In this document: positions 53,604 through 62,812 of the stretch, piece after piece
Numbering within the stretch: position 1 is the stretch's first letter
Layout: each line of letters opens with the position of its first letter
DNA from: Flavobacteriaceae bacterium Ga0077528
GTDB taxonomy: Bacteria > Bacteroidota > Bacteroidia > Flavobacteriales > Flavobacteriaceae
Direction: 5' to 3'
Assembly: GCA_001464475.1 (NCBI GenBank)
Contig: LNDX01000001.1
Coordinates: 558,001-622,000, forward strand
Length of the DNA stretch: 64,000 nt
Position numbers and translations under genes: made by a program
The notes under the pieces: generated by a model
Told to the model about the DNA's origin: nothing
What the model saw: the letters and a program-made list of their open reading frames with translations, nothing else
Database searches by the model: none

Positions 53604-53607
53604 AAAC

Positions 53608-53640
53608 AAAAGCGATACTAATTGAAGTATCGCTTTTTTT
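53608..53640. terminator. Bidirectional terminator after the two-component pair
   Basis: 12-bp perfect stem AAAAGCGATACT/AGTATCGCTTTT with a 6-base loop and T-run; shared with convergent thiL. Confidence 0.9.
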
Positions 53641-53644
53641 ATAT

Positions 53645-54691
53645 CTACTCTTCCAAAGCATTCCAACCACGAGCTTTTAACGGAATTTTAGTATTGGCTC
53701 TTGTTATCAAATGCGTTCCTTCACCTTCACCAACCATATGTCCTATTACTGTGAAGTTTGGATTGGCTTTTATTTTGTCAAAATCTTCCATTGCGATGGT
53801 AAACAATAATTCGTAATCTTCTCCACCATTTATTGCAACCGTTGTAGAATCGATATTGAATTCCTCACAAACATTAATAAACTGCGGATCAACCGGAATT
53901 TTCTCTTCATATAAATTACATCCAACTTTACTTTGCTTACAAATATGAATAATTTCAGAAGATAATCCATCCGAAATATCAATCATAGATGTTGGTTTTA
54001 CTTCCAATTTTGATAATAATTCTTTAATATCATGACGTGCTTCTGGACGTAATTGTCTTTCAATTAAATATGTGTAAGCATCCAAATCGGGTTGATTGTT
54101 TGGATTCACTTGAAATACTTGTTTTTCGCGTTCCAATACTTGCAATCCCATATAAGCCGAACCCAAATCGCCTGTTACAACCAATAAATCATTTTCTTTG
54201 GCGCCGTTTCTATAAACAATGTCTTCTTCGTTAGCTTCACCAATTGCGGTGATTGAGATAATCAAACCTTTTTGAGAAGAAGTAGTGTCGCCGCCAATAA
54301 CATCAACATTGTAAAATTTGGCAGCCAAAGCAATTCCGTCAAATAATTCTTCCAATGCTTCAAGCGGAAAACGATTAGAAACAGCAACCGAAACGGTAAT
54401 TTGAGTTGCTTTCGCATTCATCGCACAAATGTCAGAAACATTTACAACAACAGCTTTGTAACCCAAATGGCGCAAAGGCATGTAAGCCAGATCAAAATGT
54501 ACGCCTTCAATTAATAAATCAGTTGAAACGACTACTTTTTTATCTTTAAAATCTAAAACAGCAGCATCGTCACCAATACTTTTTAAAGTGGAGGTGTTTT
54601 TGACATCAAAATTTTTTGTCAAATGGTCTATCAATCCAAATTCGCCCAATTGCGAAAGTGATGTTCGTTGCGGATTTTTATCTTCTATCAT
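53645..54691 (-). CDS. thiL: Thiamine-monophosphate kinase
   Basis: 348 residues. Phosphorylates thiamine phosphate to thiamine diphosphate. It has the ThiL/PurM fold with GEFGLIDHLTKNF, SIGDDAAVLDFKDKKVVVST, DLLIEGVHFDL, NVSDICAMNAKATQITVSVA and INGGEDYELLFTI, all typical. No other thiamine gene is adjacent. It is convergent with the response regulator gene and shares its terminator. The downstream dispersed repeat near 54709 lies in its promoter region. Confidence 0.96.
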   Translation of the reverse strand: MIEDKNPQRTSLSQLGEFGLIDHLTKNFDVKNTSTLKSIGDDAAVLDFKDKKVVVSTDLLIEGVHFDLAYMPLRHLGYKAVVVNVSDICAMNAKATQITVSVAVSNRFPLEALEELFDGIALAAKFYNVDVIGGDTTSSQKGLIISITAIGEANEEDIVYRNGAKENDLLVVTGDLGSAYMGLQVLEREKQVFQVNPNNQPDLDAYTYLIERQLRPEARHDIKELLSKLEVKPTSMIDISDGLSSEIIHICKQSKVGCNLYEEKIPVDPQFINVCEEFNIDSTTVAINGGEDYELLFTIAMEDFDKIKANPNFTVIGHMVGEGEGTHLITRANTKIPLKARGWNALEE

Positions 54692-54708
54692 TTTGCAAAG
54701 GTAAGAAA

Positions 54709-54751
54709 GATTAACGATTGCGGATTAACGATTTTTGATTTTTGATTTTTT
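54709..54751. repeat. Short tandem words in spacer
   Basis: GATTAACGATT at 54709 and 54723, followed by TTTTTGATT units. This kind of spacer word is common in flavobacterial DNA. Confidence 0.7.
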
Positions 54752-54815
54752 CTAAATAAGAAAATGAAATAATTTTTTTGCTTTAAAGGCTTAAAAGAAC
54801 GAGGTATTTTGCAAC

Positions 54816-54854
54816 TTTCATTTCGACCTTTTGGGAGAAATCACATAATAAGGT
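54816..54854. repeat. Truncated REP-like element
   Basis: TTTCATTTCGACCTTTTGGG then AGAAATCACA, matching the opening of the element at 31385-31445 but lacking its right end. Confidence 0.6.
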
Positions 54855-54932
54855 TAAATTCAAAAGTATAATCTTAATTTCTTGATAGTTTAAAAAAGAA
54901 AATTTTATCTTTAGGGACAATTACAATTATAA

Positions 54933-55856
54933 ATGAAAAATCTAAAAATCACAACACTAACCATAAATCCATCATTAGACAAATCAACTCATTTTACAGG
55001 ATTGATTGCCGAACAAAAAATTCGATGCGAAAAACCACGCTATGATGCTGGCGGTGGCGGAATAAATGTGTCGAAAGCAATTGCAAAATTAGGAGGAAAT
55101 TCAACTTGTATTTTTACTTCTGGTGGTTCTTCCGGAGAAATGCTGGAAGAATTAATTGCGAAAGAAAGCTTAGAAAATGTTGCCATAAAAACTAAATATT
55201 GGACTAGAGAAAATTTCATAGCATTCGAAAATGTAAGTAAAGCTCAATATAGATTCGGATTTCCTGGAAATGAATTTCATGAAGATGAAAAAGATGAAAT
55301 TCTGAAAACCATAAAGGAATTAAAAACCGATTATCTTGTAATCAGCGGAAGTTTGAATGAAGGTTTGTCTTCAAATTTTTATCAAAAAATAGCTGAAATT
55401 GCCAAAGAATCGAGCATAAAAGTTATCGTCGATACATCAGGTGAAGCTTTGAAAAAGGTTTTAGAAACAGGTGTTTATTTAATCAAACCCAATATTGGAG
55501 AATTAGCAAAACTAATTGGCGTCGAACGATTAGAATTATCAGATGTAGAAAAAGCAGCAAAAAAGCTAATTGAAGAAAAAAGTGCCGAAATTGTAGTAGT
55601 TTCACTTGGAGCAGAAGGCGCAATCTTAGTCACCAAAGACGAAACCCATTTAGTAAAAGCACCAAAAGTAGAAAAGAAAAGCACGGTTGGAGCAGGCGAT
55701 AGCATGGTTGGCGGAATGGTTTGGGCATTATCACAAAACAAAACCCTAAAAGAAGTAATCCGAATAGGAGTTTGTTGCGGAACAGCAGCCACAATGAACG
55801 AAGGAACACAACTTTTTAAAGCAGAAGATGTGATGCGATTATTAAAAGATATCTAA
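54933..55856 (+). CDS. 1-phosphofructokinase-family hexose kinase (PfkB/FruK-like)
   Basis: 307 residues, ribokinase fold. LTINPSLDKSTHFTGL is the typical FruK/LacC/Pfk-2 opening, then RYDAGGGGINVSKAIAKLGG, LVISGSLNEGLS, LIKPNIGELAKLIG and the anion-hole GAGDSMVGGMVW. Family members phosphorylate fructose-6-phosphate, fructose-1-phosphate or tagatose-6-phosphate; the E. coli Pfk-2-like reading is favoured because no PTS gene is near. A -33 TTG at 54882 with TATCTTTA at 54906 (one mismatch) may be the promoter. It is convergent with lepA. Confidence 0.88.
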   Translation: MKNLKITTLTINPSLDKSTHFTGLIAEQKIRCEKPRYDAGGGGINVSKAIAKLGGNSTCIFTSGGSSGEMLEELIAKESLENVAIKTKYWTRENFIAFENVSKAQYRFGFPGNEFHEDEKDEILKTIKELKTDYLVISGSLNEGLSSNFYQKIAEIAKESSIKVIVDTSGEALKKVLETGVYLIKPNIGELAKLIGVERLELSDVEKAAKKLIEEKSAEIVVVSLGAEGAILVTKDETHLVKAPKVEKKSTVGAGDSMVGGMVWALSQNKTLKEVIRIGVCCGTAATMNEGTQLFKAEDVMRLLKDI

Positions 55857-55858
55857 CA

Positions 55859-55890
55859 AAAAACCCAACAACTTTCGTCATTGGGTTTAG
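55859..55890 (-). terminator. Intrinsic terminator of lepA
   Basis: On the minus strand, AAACCCAATGAC-GAAA-GTTGTTGGGTTT, a 12-bp stem with two G-U pairs and a GAAA loop, followed by T. It may also serve the convergent kinase gene. Confidence 0.82.
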
Positions 55891-55923
55891 TCTTATTACT
55901 TAATACTTTTATCTTAATACTTC

Positions 55924-57720
55924 TTAATCATTCAACTTCAAAACAGCCATAAACGCTTCTTGAGGAATTTCAACATTTCCTACTTGGCGCATACGTTTTT
56001 TACCTTTTTTCTGTTTTTCAAGAAGTTTACGTTTACGAGAAATATCACCACCATAACATTTTGCAGTGACGTCTTTACGTAATGCTTTTATAGTTTCTCG
56101 TGCAATAATTTTAGCACCAATTGCCGCTTGAATCGGAATATCAAATTGCTGTCTTGGTATTAATTCACGTAATTTTTCGGTCATTTTTTTACCAATGTTG
56201 TAGGCATTATCCTCGTGAATCAACGCAGAAAGCGCATCAACCGTCTGTCCGTTTAATAAAACGTCTAGTTTCACTAATTTAGAAGTTCGCATTCCAATTG
56301 GAGAATAATCAAATGACGCATAACCCTTAGACACAGTTTTTAATCTATCGTAAAAATCGAATACGATTTCAGCTAGTGGCATGTCAAAATTTAATTCAAC
56401 TCTTTCCGTGGTCAAATAGGTTTGATTAGTTATTACTCCACGTTTTTCGATACACAAACTCATTACATTACCTACGAAATCAGATTTAGTGATGATAGTT
56501 GCTTTTATGTAAGGTTCTTCAACTCGGTCTAATTTTGAAGGTTCAGGTAAATCAGATGGATTGTTAATTACAAATGATGTTTCAGGATCTTTTTTGGTAT
56601 AAGCCAAATACGAAACGTTTGGAACAGTTGTAATTACAGTCATATCGTATTCACGTTCCAATCGTTCTTGAATAATTTCCAAGTGCAGCATTCCTAGGAA
56701 TCCACATCGAAAACCAAATCCTAAAGCTGCTGAACTTTCTGCTGTAAAAACTAATGAGGCATCATTCAATTGCAGTTTCTCCATTGAAGCACGTAAATCT
56801 TCAAAATCATCTGTATCAACCGGATAAATTCCAGCAAAAACCATTGGTTTTACGTCTTCAAATCCAGTGATCATATTGGTCGTAGGTGTTTTTGCATCAG
56901 TAATTGTATCACCAACTTTTACTTCTTTCGCTTCCTTAATTCCTGAAATTAAATAACCAACATCACCAGCAGAAATTACATTTTTTGGAACTTGATTTAA
57001 CTTTAATGTTCCTACTTCATCTGCGAAATATTCGTTTCCAGTTGCCATGAATTTAATCTTCTGACCTTTTCTAATTTCACCATTTTTAACACGGAAAATA
57101 ACTTCAATTCCACGAAACGGATTGTAATGTGAATCGAAAATCAACGCCTGTAATGGTTCGTCTTTATTACCTTTTGGCGCAGGAATTTTTTCTATAATTG
57201 CAGCTAAGATATTTTCTACACCAAAACCAGTTTTACCTGAAGCGTGAATAATATCTTCCAATTTGCAACCTAATAAATCAATAATATCATCGCTAACTTC
57301 TTCAGGATTAGCACTTGGTAAATCGACTTTATTCAAAACCGGAATAATTTCCAAGTCGTTTTCTAAAGCCAAATATAAATTAGAAATCGTCTGAGCTTGA
57401 ATACTTTGTGCTGCATCAACAATCAAAAGCGCTCCTTCGCAAGCTGCAATAGAACGAGAAACTTCGTAAGAGAAATCTACGTGTCCGGGAGTATCAATAA
57501 GGTTTAAGATATAATCTTCACCTTTATATTTATATTCCATTTGAATGGCGTGACTTTTTATGGTAATTCCACGTTCACGCTCCAAGTCCATGTTGTCAAG
57601 CAATTGCGCTTTTTCTTCACGAGCAGTAACGGTTTGTGTTGCACCAAGAAGTCTATCGGCAAGCGTACTTTTTCCGTGGTCAATATGTGCAATAATGCAA
57701 AAATTTCTAATATGCTTCAT
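55924..57720 (-). CDS. lepA: Elongation factor 4 (LepA)
   Basis: 598 residues, the standard LepA size. Ribosome-dependent GTPase that acts during translation under stress or initiation. G1 [14 protein letters not shown], the switch-2 motif [15 protein letters not shown] and the N/TKxD motif [10 protein letters not shown] are intact. The LepA-specific C-terminal domain is present ([39 protein letters not shown]). The downstream terminator has a GAAA loop. The next minus-strand gene starts 110 bases upstream. Confidence 0.98.
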   Translation of the reverse strand: MKHIRNFCIIAHIDHGKSTLADRLLGATQTVTAREEKAQLLDNMDLERERGITIKSHAIQMEYKYKGEDYILNLIDTPGHVDFSYEVSRSIAACEGALLIVDAAQSIQAQTISNLYLALENDLEIIPVLNKVDLPSANPEEVSDDIIDLLGCKLEDIIHASGKTGFGVENILAAIIEKIPAPKGNKDEPLQALIFDSHYNPFRGIEVIFRVKNGEIRKGQKIKFMATGNEYFADEVGTLKLNQVPKNVISAGDVGYLISGIKEAKEVKVGDTITDAKTPTTNMITGFEDVKPMVFAGIYPVDTDDFEDLRASMEKLQLNDASLVFTAESSAALGFGFRCGFLGMLHLEIIQERLEREYDMTVITTVPNVSYLAYTKKDPETSFVINNPSDLPEPSKLDRVEEPYIKATIITKSDFVGNVMSLCIEKRGVITNQTYLTTERVELNFDMPLAEIVFDFYDRLKTVSKGYASFDYSPIGMRTSKLVKLDVLLNGQTVDALSALIHEDNAYNIGKKMTEKLRELIPRQQFDIPIQAAIGAKIIARETIKALRKDVTAKCYGGDISRKRKLLEKQKKGKKRMRQVGNVEIPQEAFMAVLKLND

Positions 57721-57831
57721 CTTCTGTATCTGTCAATTTTACCAATGCTTACGCATTTAATCTGCAAATATAAGGTAAAAGTTTTGATTGTAGATTGAAC
57801 AATAATTAATGTTGAGCGAAGAATAAAAAAT

Positions 57832-58191
57832 TTATCTTTTATTGAATTTTGCATTGTAGAATGTAGTGTCTTTTTCAGAAAAATCTACTCTTCGGTTGTC
57901 TTCATTTTGTAATTCGAAAGTATCGTTTACCACAAATTTTACTTCAGTAAATTTATAACCGGTTTCTCCAGTCAAAGTGATTTGATACAAACTGTCTTTT
58001 TTAATTGCTTTCATTTCGGTATCATAATCCCAAGACAAAGGTTTGTCGTTTCCTCGAATTCCGACTTTTTTCACGTTTTTAATTTCAGATACGTCTAATG
58101 TGAAAACTACTGTTTTTTTATAGGTTTTCTGAACGCAACTTGTTGCCAATAATGAAAATATTATTGCAATTATTACTAATGTCTTTTTCAT
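57832..58191 (-). CDS. Small lipoprotein, function unknown
   Basis: 119 residues. Lipoprotein signal with lipobox ATSC (Cys19). The mature part is a single beta-rich domain: VVFTLDVSEIKNVKKVGIRG, KPLSWDYDTEMKA and YKFTEVKFVVNDTFELQNED, a pattern reminiscent of a starch-binding or E-set fold (as in CBM20/48), though I would not assign it. It follows DoxX with 8 bases between, so it is in the same minus-strand operon, and precedes lepA. Confidence 0.75.
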   Translation of the reverse strand: MKKTLVIIAIIFSLLATSCVQKTYKKTVVFTLDVSEIKNVKKVGIRGNDKPLSWDYDTEMKAIKKDSLYQITLTGETGYKFTEVKFVVNDTFELQNEDNRRVDFSEKDTTFYNAKFNKR

Positions 58192-58199
58192 CTTATGCT

Positions 58200-58676
58200 T
58201 TATTTTTTAGTTAGTAAATAGTCAACTCCAAATCGTCCTGAACCTATGATTAAATAAAACATAGCAACCCAAAGGAATCCCATAGCTGCGAGACAATTCC
58301 ACAATCCGTTTTGAATTTGTTGCATAAAAATGGCAACCAACATGGTACAAATTATTAGAAATGATGTTATTCTTGTTTGAAGTCCAAACAGTAAAAATAG
58401 TCCGCCAACAGCTTCTGCGAAAGCGCCCATCCATGCAAAAAATGCAGGAGCAATGGCAAAGATTCCGCCATAACTTGCAACATCATTTGGAAACCAAAAA
58501 GCGACTTCAAAGAATCCTAAATTCGCATCAACAGGTGACCAAGGCATTCCGAATTTTGCTGCTCCAAAATTAAAAGCGAGCAGGTAACCACAAACGATTC
58601 GTGGAATGGATAGAAATAAATCTTGTGACCAATGAGGTAACAAAATAGGTTTGGTAATTTTAGTCAATAGTGTCAT
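58200..58676 (-). CDS. DoxX-family membrane protein
   Basis: 158 residues from the ATG at 58676; the upstream ATG at 58730 would begin inside the repeat and the preceding gene. Four hydrophobic helices (IPRIVCGYLLAFNFGAAKFG; GGIFAIAPAFFAWMGAFAEA; FGLQTRITSFLIICTMLVAIF; LAAMGFLWVAMFYLIIGSGRF) with the internal GxxKxG-like and E of AFAEAVGGLFLLFGL typical of DoxX. DoxX proteins are linked to thiol or redox stress; the role here is unproven. It is part of the small-exported-protein run. Confidence 0.83.
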   Translation of the reverse strand: MTLLTKITKPILLPHWSQDLFLSIPRIVCGYLLAFNFGAAKFGMPWSPVDANLGFFEVAFWFPNDVASYGGIFAIAPAFFAWMGAFAEAVGGLFLLFGLQTRITSFLIICTMLVAIFMQQIQNGLWNCLAAMGFLWVAMFYLIIGSGRFGVDYLLTKK

Positions 58677-58700
58677 ATATTTTGAAATTGATTTTTGAAA

Positions 58701-58722
58701 TTGATTGATGATTGAAACTTTA
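58701..58722. repeat. 22-base leader repeat, copy 1
   Basis: Begins TTGATTGATGATTGAAAC and ends TTTA. It overlaps the stop codon of the GIN-domain gene and lies 25 bases before DoxX. Identical to copies at 59424 and 60431. Confidence 0.9.
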
Positions 58723-59385
58723 GTTAACAATTAAATTACCATTACCTGATTTTTTGGATTTGGAATCATATTTGGCTTTACCTTTATTGATTATATCGCC
58801 ATTTCCGTTTAATTTGGCAGTAAGTTCTTCAGAAACGTTAGCGATTAAATTTCCGTTTCCAGTACTTTTTAAATCTGCTTTTTTGGAAACTAAGTTTTCG
58901 GCGTTTACATCACCATTTCCAGTTTTGACTATATCAAGAACATCAATTGTTCCACTTATATTGCTTTCTCCATTTCCTGTGTTTTCTAATCTGAAATAGC
59001 GTCCAAAAACATTTTTTACAGTTAAATCACTGTTGCCTGTATTTCTTATTACACTAACTTCAGGCATAGTAATTTTGATTTTGATGTTGGTATCTTCGAT
59101 ATACATTTTATTATTTTTATTTCCTTTAAACTCAATTTTTAATTCATTTTCTGAAATGTTTTCAGAGAAACTCAAAAGATCCTCAAGATTGTCATCAATA
59201 GTTACTGAAATATTCCAAGTTTTTCCTATTTCAACTTCAATCTTTCCGTCTAAATCTTCCAGTGTTAGCTTGTCGAAGTTTTTGTAGTCATAATTTTTGG
59301 TAATAATTTTTCCAGAACCTCTTAGTTGTGCATTTGCAAAAGTTGAAGTTAATGTCAATACAATTGCGATGATTAGTTTTGTCAT
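58720..59385 (-). CDS. GIN-domain (DUF2807) exported protein
   Basis: 221 residues with a signal peptide (TKLIIAIVLTLTSTFANA). The rest is a right-handed beta-solenoid-like GIN domain with repeating GNG/TGNG turns (IRNTGNSDLTVKN, LENTGNGESNISG, IVKTGNGDVNAEN, LKSTGNGNLIAN, LNGNGDIINKG, KKSGNGNLIVN). The periodic Asn-Gly turns give a ladder. Such proteins are abundant in Bacteroidota and of unknown function, probably surface or periplasmic. It sits between two copies of the 22-base repeat. Confidence 0.87.
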   Translation of the reverse strand: MTKLIIAIVLTLTSTFANAQLRGSGKIITKNYDYKNFDKLTLEDLDGKIEVEIGKTWNISVTIDDNLEDLLSFSENISENELKIEFKGNKNNKMYIEDTNIKIKITMPEVSVIRNTGNSDLTVKNVFGRYFRLENTGNGESNISGTIDVLDIVKTGNGDVNAENLVSKKADLKSTGNGNLIANVSEELTAKLNGNGDIINKGKAKYDSKSKKSGNGNLIVN

Positions 59386-59423
59386 ATTTATTGTTTTTTT
59401 GAAGTTGATTTTTGTGATTGAAA

Positions 59424-59445
59424 TTGATTGATGATTGAAACTTTA
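59424..59445. repeat. 22-base leader repeat, copy 2
   Basis: Same sequence as 58701-58722 and again overlapping the stop codon of the gene upstream on the minus strand (59443-59445). Confidence 0.9.
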
Positions 59446-59799
59446 ATTTTTGTACGTCATTCCTAAATTCAAATCGCCTTTTACTTTTAAAGTTACTGAT
59501 GCGTATTCGTTTCCGGTATTTTCTATTATTAGAGCTGTATTTTTTTCAGTTTTAACGAATATCGTTTCTTGAGGTTTTACAAGTTGTGGCGAGTGCGTAC
59601 CTCCAGCAATTGGTGCCTTGTAAATTTTTAAAACCGTTACACCTTCGTTTTTTAAATAAGTTTTAAAAGAACCGTGATTGTTGTTTCCTAAAACAAAACT
59701 TTCTTTGGGTTTAATCGAAGTATTTGAATTTAATGAACCAAAAACACCACAAGAAGTAGTAAGCAATAAAGTAGCGAATAATGCGATAATAGATTTCAT
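59443..59799 (-). CDS. Small lipoprotein, function unknown
   Basis: 118 residues with lipobox TTSC (Cys17). Mature domain with many polar turns: FVLGNNNHGSFKTYLKNEG, VLKIYKAPIAGGTHSPQLV and KNTALIIENTGNEYASVTLK. The repeated ENTGN theme is similar in flavour to the neighbouring GIN protein but too short for a solenoid. I do not recognise the family. It is probably in the same transcription unit. Confidence 0.72.
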   Translation of the reverse strand: MKSIIALFATLLLTTSCGVFGSLNSNTSIKPKESFVLGNNNHGSFKTYLKNEGVTVLKIYKAPIAGGTHSPQLVKPQETIFVKTEKNTALIIENTGNEYASVTLKVKGDLNLGMTYKN

Positions 59800-59944
59800 A
59801 ATTAAAATTTTTAATGATTAATAACAGGACAAAATTGCGTGATTAATCATCGTCAATCGCTTCAAATTATGATTTGAGACTTAAATTTTAAGAATTAATT
59901 TATTTGATACTGCTTGAAAAACAACAGCTTATAATTTGATACTT

Positions 59945-60430
59945 TTATTGATAGGAAGTTGGGCTGCATTGCGCAAATTTTTCAGCAGCTGTTGATGAAA
60001 AGGTATATTCTTTCACAAAAAGTTCTAATACTCTTTGAAATTCTTTTTGTTTTTCTTCAGAAATTAAATTTTCAGGAAGGACATTTTTTAATTTGAAATT
60101 ATAAATGAAATAATCGATTTTGCCATTTGGAGAAAAATAAATCCTTTGGAAACATTTGGTTTTGGTTTCCCATTTGAAGTTGTTTTTGTTTAAAAACGAA
60201 CCAAAATCTTGAAGTAATTTAGTGTAAGATTCTTGTAACTTTTGTTGTTGTGCTTCTGTTTTGAAAACCGCTTTTGTACTGTCAGAATGAACAGCCGATT
60301 TGTATTCTAAATCTAATTTGTCAATACTAATTCCAATTTTTTTAGCTTCTTCAATAGAAAAAACCTTTGATTGTGAATATAGATTGTTTGACAATAAAAC
60401 GATTAAAAGTATTTTTAAAACCGATTTCAT
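59945..60430 (-). CDS. Small secreted protein, function unknown
   Basis: 161 residues with a signal peptide (KSVLKILLIVLLSNNLYSQ). The mature part is helical and charged (SIEEAKKIGISIDKLDLEY, AEQQQKLQESYTKLLQDFG is partly coiled), ending in a beta-rich tail with a conserved-looking Cys (FAQCSPTSYQ). I do not recognise it. The third copy of the 22-base repeat lies immediately upstream of its ATG, so it is the leader of this gene. Confidence 0.7.
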   Translation of the reverse strand: MKSVLKILLIVLLSNNLYSQSKVFSIEEAKKIGISIDKLDLEYKSAVHSDSTKAVFKTEAQQQKLQESYTKLLQDFGSFLNKNNFKWETKTKCFQRIYFSPNGKIDYFIYNFKLKNVLPENLISEEKQKEFQRVLELFVKEYTFSSTAAEKFAQCSPTSYQ

Positions 60431-60452
60431 TTGATTGATGATTGAAACTTTA
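60431..60452. repeat. 22-base leader repeat, copy 3
   Basis: Same sequence as copies 1 and 2, here ending directly at the start codon of the secreted-protein gene. Confidence 0.9.
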
Positions 60453-60503
60453 ATTAAGTAAAAATAAACCTATTCAATTTAATAAAATTGTAAAATTGTA
60501 ATC

Positions 60504-61712
60504 TTAAGAAATCAAACTCAAATATTCTTTTGGAGTTGTTCCAGTATTTTTTTTGAAAGCTCGGTTAAAAGTCGCTTTAGAATTAAATCCGCAATCGAAT
60601 GCAATTCCTAATAATGTAGATTTTTTGTGTTCGCCATTCGCAAAACTATTTTTTACGGCTTCAATTCGGTAGTTATTGATGCAATCATTAAAATTCATTT
60701 GAAAACCTTGATTGATAGTTTTCGAAATTACAGAAGCATTGGTTTCTAGTTTTTTTGCCAAATCGGTAAGTGTTAATTCAGGGTTTTGGTAGAGTTTTTC
60801 TTCTTGAATTAGAGTTTCAATTTTAGATTTCCAAAGAGAAATTTCAGGCGAATTTGTTTCTTCAAATGTTTCGTGCTCAATATCTATTACTGTTTCTGTT
60901 TCATTCGCATTGTTTGAATCCAATAAAAGAATCGGATTTTTATCAAAAAAAGACATTTTAAACGGAATTGTAGAATTTATAGGATTGGAATATCCAGTAA
61001 CTGCAATGTAATACATCACAATCGAAAAGAATAGAAAAAACCACCAACTTCCTTGATAGGATTTCATTTCAGGATAGAAGAATCCTATAATGTCAAAAAT
61101 TATCGGTAAAAGCAACATCACTAAAAAAGCAATTAAATAAGTTTTTATCCATTTGAATAAAATAGAATCGGCATAACTTACAACCTGAAACATCAATTTT
61201 TTGTACACATTATAATACCGAATGCTCAAAATAAAATAGACAATCATCGAAAGTAAACCAAGCTTTTGATACCAATCGTCAAAATCTTTATCCATGCCAT
61301 TTTCGTAGAAAAAATAACCTCCAAAAATAAATTTATCATATACCCAAATCGACACAATGTAAACTAGGTAAATAAATCCTGGAAGTAAATGAAGTGCTTC
61401 TTTTTTTGAAAATTTAAAAGATGGATTTAATAAACTTTGGGTGTAAAAAAATATTATCGGACCAACAAAAAGTAAATGCTGAAAAGGTGTGTAAAATAAA
61501 AAGTCCCTGTAAGGTTGATTGTCATACCAGCCAGCAAAACCGAGCATCCATGGAGCAATGTAAAGACAACACAGAAAAATGAATAAACTCAGCCAGTAAT
61601 TAGAGTTGTTTTCAGTTTTAATTGCCTTTACAAGTAATAAAATGCTGTAAATTATTCCCTGTGTAAAAGAAATAAGTAAAACTGAACTATAAAACCCAAA
61701 TTGAAAAAGCAT
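60504..61712 (-). CDS. 7TM/AraC-type transcription regulator
   Basis: 402 residues from the ATG at 61712, which begins the first membrane span (FGFYSSVLLISFTQGIIYSI); an upstream ATG adds a poor tail. About seven hydrophobic helices to residue ~275, then a linker and an AraC-type double HTH (LTLTDLAKKLETNASVISKT and FDCGFNSKATFNRAFKKNTG). Such membrane-linked AraC regulators are common in Bacteroidota and respond to unknown signals. It lies at the head of the minus-strand run of small exported proteins and may control them. Confidence 0.87.
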   Translation of the reverse strand: MLFQFGFYSSVLLISFTQGIIYSILLLVKAIKTENNSNYWLSLFIFLCCLYIAPWMLGFAGWYDNQPYRDFLFYTPFQHLLFVGPIIFFYTQSLLNPSFKFSKKEALHLLPGFIYLVYIVSIWVYDKFIFGGYFFYENGMDKDFDDWYQKLGLLSMIVYFILSIRYYNVYKKLMFQVVSYADSILFKWIKTYLIAFLVMLLLPIIFDIIGFFYPEMKSYQGSWWFFLFFSIVMYYIAVTGYSNPINSTIPFKMSFFDKNPILLLDSNNANETETVIDIEHETFEETNSPEISLWKSKIETLIQEEKLYQNPELTLTDLAKKLETNASVISKTINQGFQMNFNDCINNYRIEAVKNSFANGEHKKSTLLGIAFDCGFNSKATFNRAFKKNTGTTPKEYLSLIS

Positions 61713-61795
61713 TGTGAAGTTTTTCGTAAAAATAATTATTAATTTTAAATGATTGTTACACATCAGATTAAATTTCATTACTAAATATTCTTAAC

Positions 61796-61803
61796 TATCT
61801 TTG
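61796..61803 (+). promoter_or_regulatory. -7 promoter box of dusB (TATCTTTG)
   Basis: Exact TAnnTTTG, 16 bases before the ATG, on the opposite strand to the AraC gene. No clear -33 box. Confidence 0.6.
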
Positions 61804-61819
61804 CAAAAAAATTAATTCA

Positions 61820-62812
61820 ATGCCCAAAATAGGCAACATCATATTACCCGATTTTCCTCTATTACTTGCGCCTATGGAAGACGTAAGCGATCCGCCATTT
61901 CGTAGGTTGTGCAAATTGCACGGTGCCGATTTAATGTATTCCGAATTTATTTCCTCGGAAGGATTGATTCGTGATGCCGTAAAAAGTCGTCAGAAATTAG
62001 ATATTTTTGATTACGAACGACCAGTTGGAATTCAGATTTTTGGTGGCGATGAAGAAGCAATGGAAATGTCATCAAGAATAGTTGATGCAGTTCAGCCTGA
62101 TTTGGTGGATATAAATTTTGGTTGTCCTGTAAAAAAAGTAGTTTGTAAAGGTGCAGGCGCAGGAGTTTTGAAAGATGTAGATTTGATGGTGCGTTTGACT
62201 AAAGCAGTTATTAAAGGAACTAATCTTCCGGTAACGGTAAAAACGCGTTTGGGTTGGGATGAAAATTCTATCAATATCGATGAGGTTGCAGAGCGTTTGC
62301 AAGATATTGGTGTTCAAGCATTAACGGTTCACGCAAGAACTCGCGCTCAAATGTACAAAGGTCATTCCGATTGGAGTCATATTGAACGTGTAAAAAATAA
62401 TCCAAGAATAACGATGCCAATCTTTGGAAATGGCGATATCGATTCTCCAGAAAAGGCTTTAGAATATAAAAATAAATACGGTCTTGACGGAATGATGATA
62501 GGTCGTGCCGCAATTGGGTATCCGTGGATTTTTAACGAAATCAAACATTATTTTGCTACAGGAGAACATTTAGCAAAACCAACAATTGCTGATAGAGTAG
62601 AAGCAGCAAGAAATCACTTAATTTGGTCGATGGACTGGAAAGGTGAACGCCTTGGAATTGTAGAAATGCGTCGTCATTACACTAATTATTTTAAAGGAAT
62701 TCATGGCTTTAAAGAATACAAACAACGTTTAGTAACGACAGACGAACACAACGGATTGATGGATATATTTGAAGAGATTAGCCAAGAATACGCTAATTAT
62801 CAAATTGTTTAG
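61820..62812 (+). CDS. dusB: tRNA-dihydrouridine synthase
   Basis: 330 residues, FMN-dependent. APMEDVSDPPFRRLCKLHGA is the usual opening, ISSEGLIRDAVKS follows, then INFGCPVKKVVCKGAGAGVLKD with the catalytic Cys, VKTRLGWDE, TVHARTRAQMYKGHSDW and the FMN-phosphate motif FGNGDIDSPEKA with GLDGMMIGRAAIGYPWIF. DusB type by overall likeness. It modifies uridines in the tRNA D-loop. The last four bases overlap the convergent permease gene. Confidence 0.95.
   Translation: MPKIGNIILPDFPLLLAPMEDVSDPPFRRLCKLHGADLMYSEFISSEGLIRDAVKSRQKLDIFDYERPVGIQIFGGDEEAMEMSSRIVDAVQPDLVDINFGCPVKKVVCKGAGAGVLKDVDLMVRLTKAVIKGTNLPVTVKTRLGWDENSINIDEVAERLQDIGVQALTVHARTRAQMYKGHSDWSHIERVKNNPRITMPIFGNGDIDSPEKALEYKNKYGLDGMMIGRAAIGYPWIFNEIKHYFATGEHLAKPTIADRVEAARNHLIWSMDWKGERLGIVEMRRHYTNYFKGIHGFKEYKQRLVTTDEHNGLMDIFEEISQEYANYQIV

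Noticed and set aside
57541..57798. Plus-strand ORFs over the 5' end of lepA
   Set aside because: Entirely antisense to a highly conserved gene, with no signal or motif.
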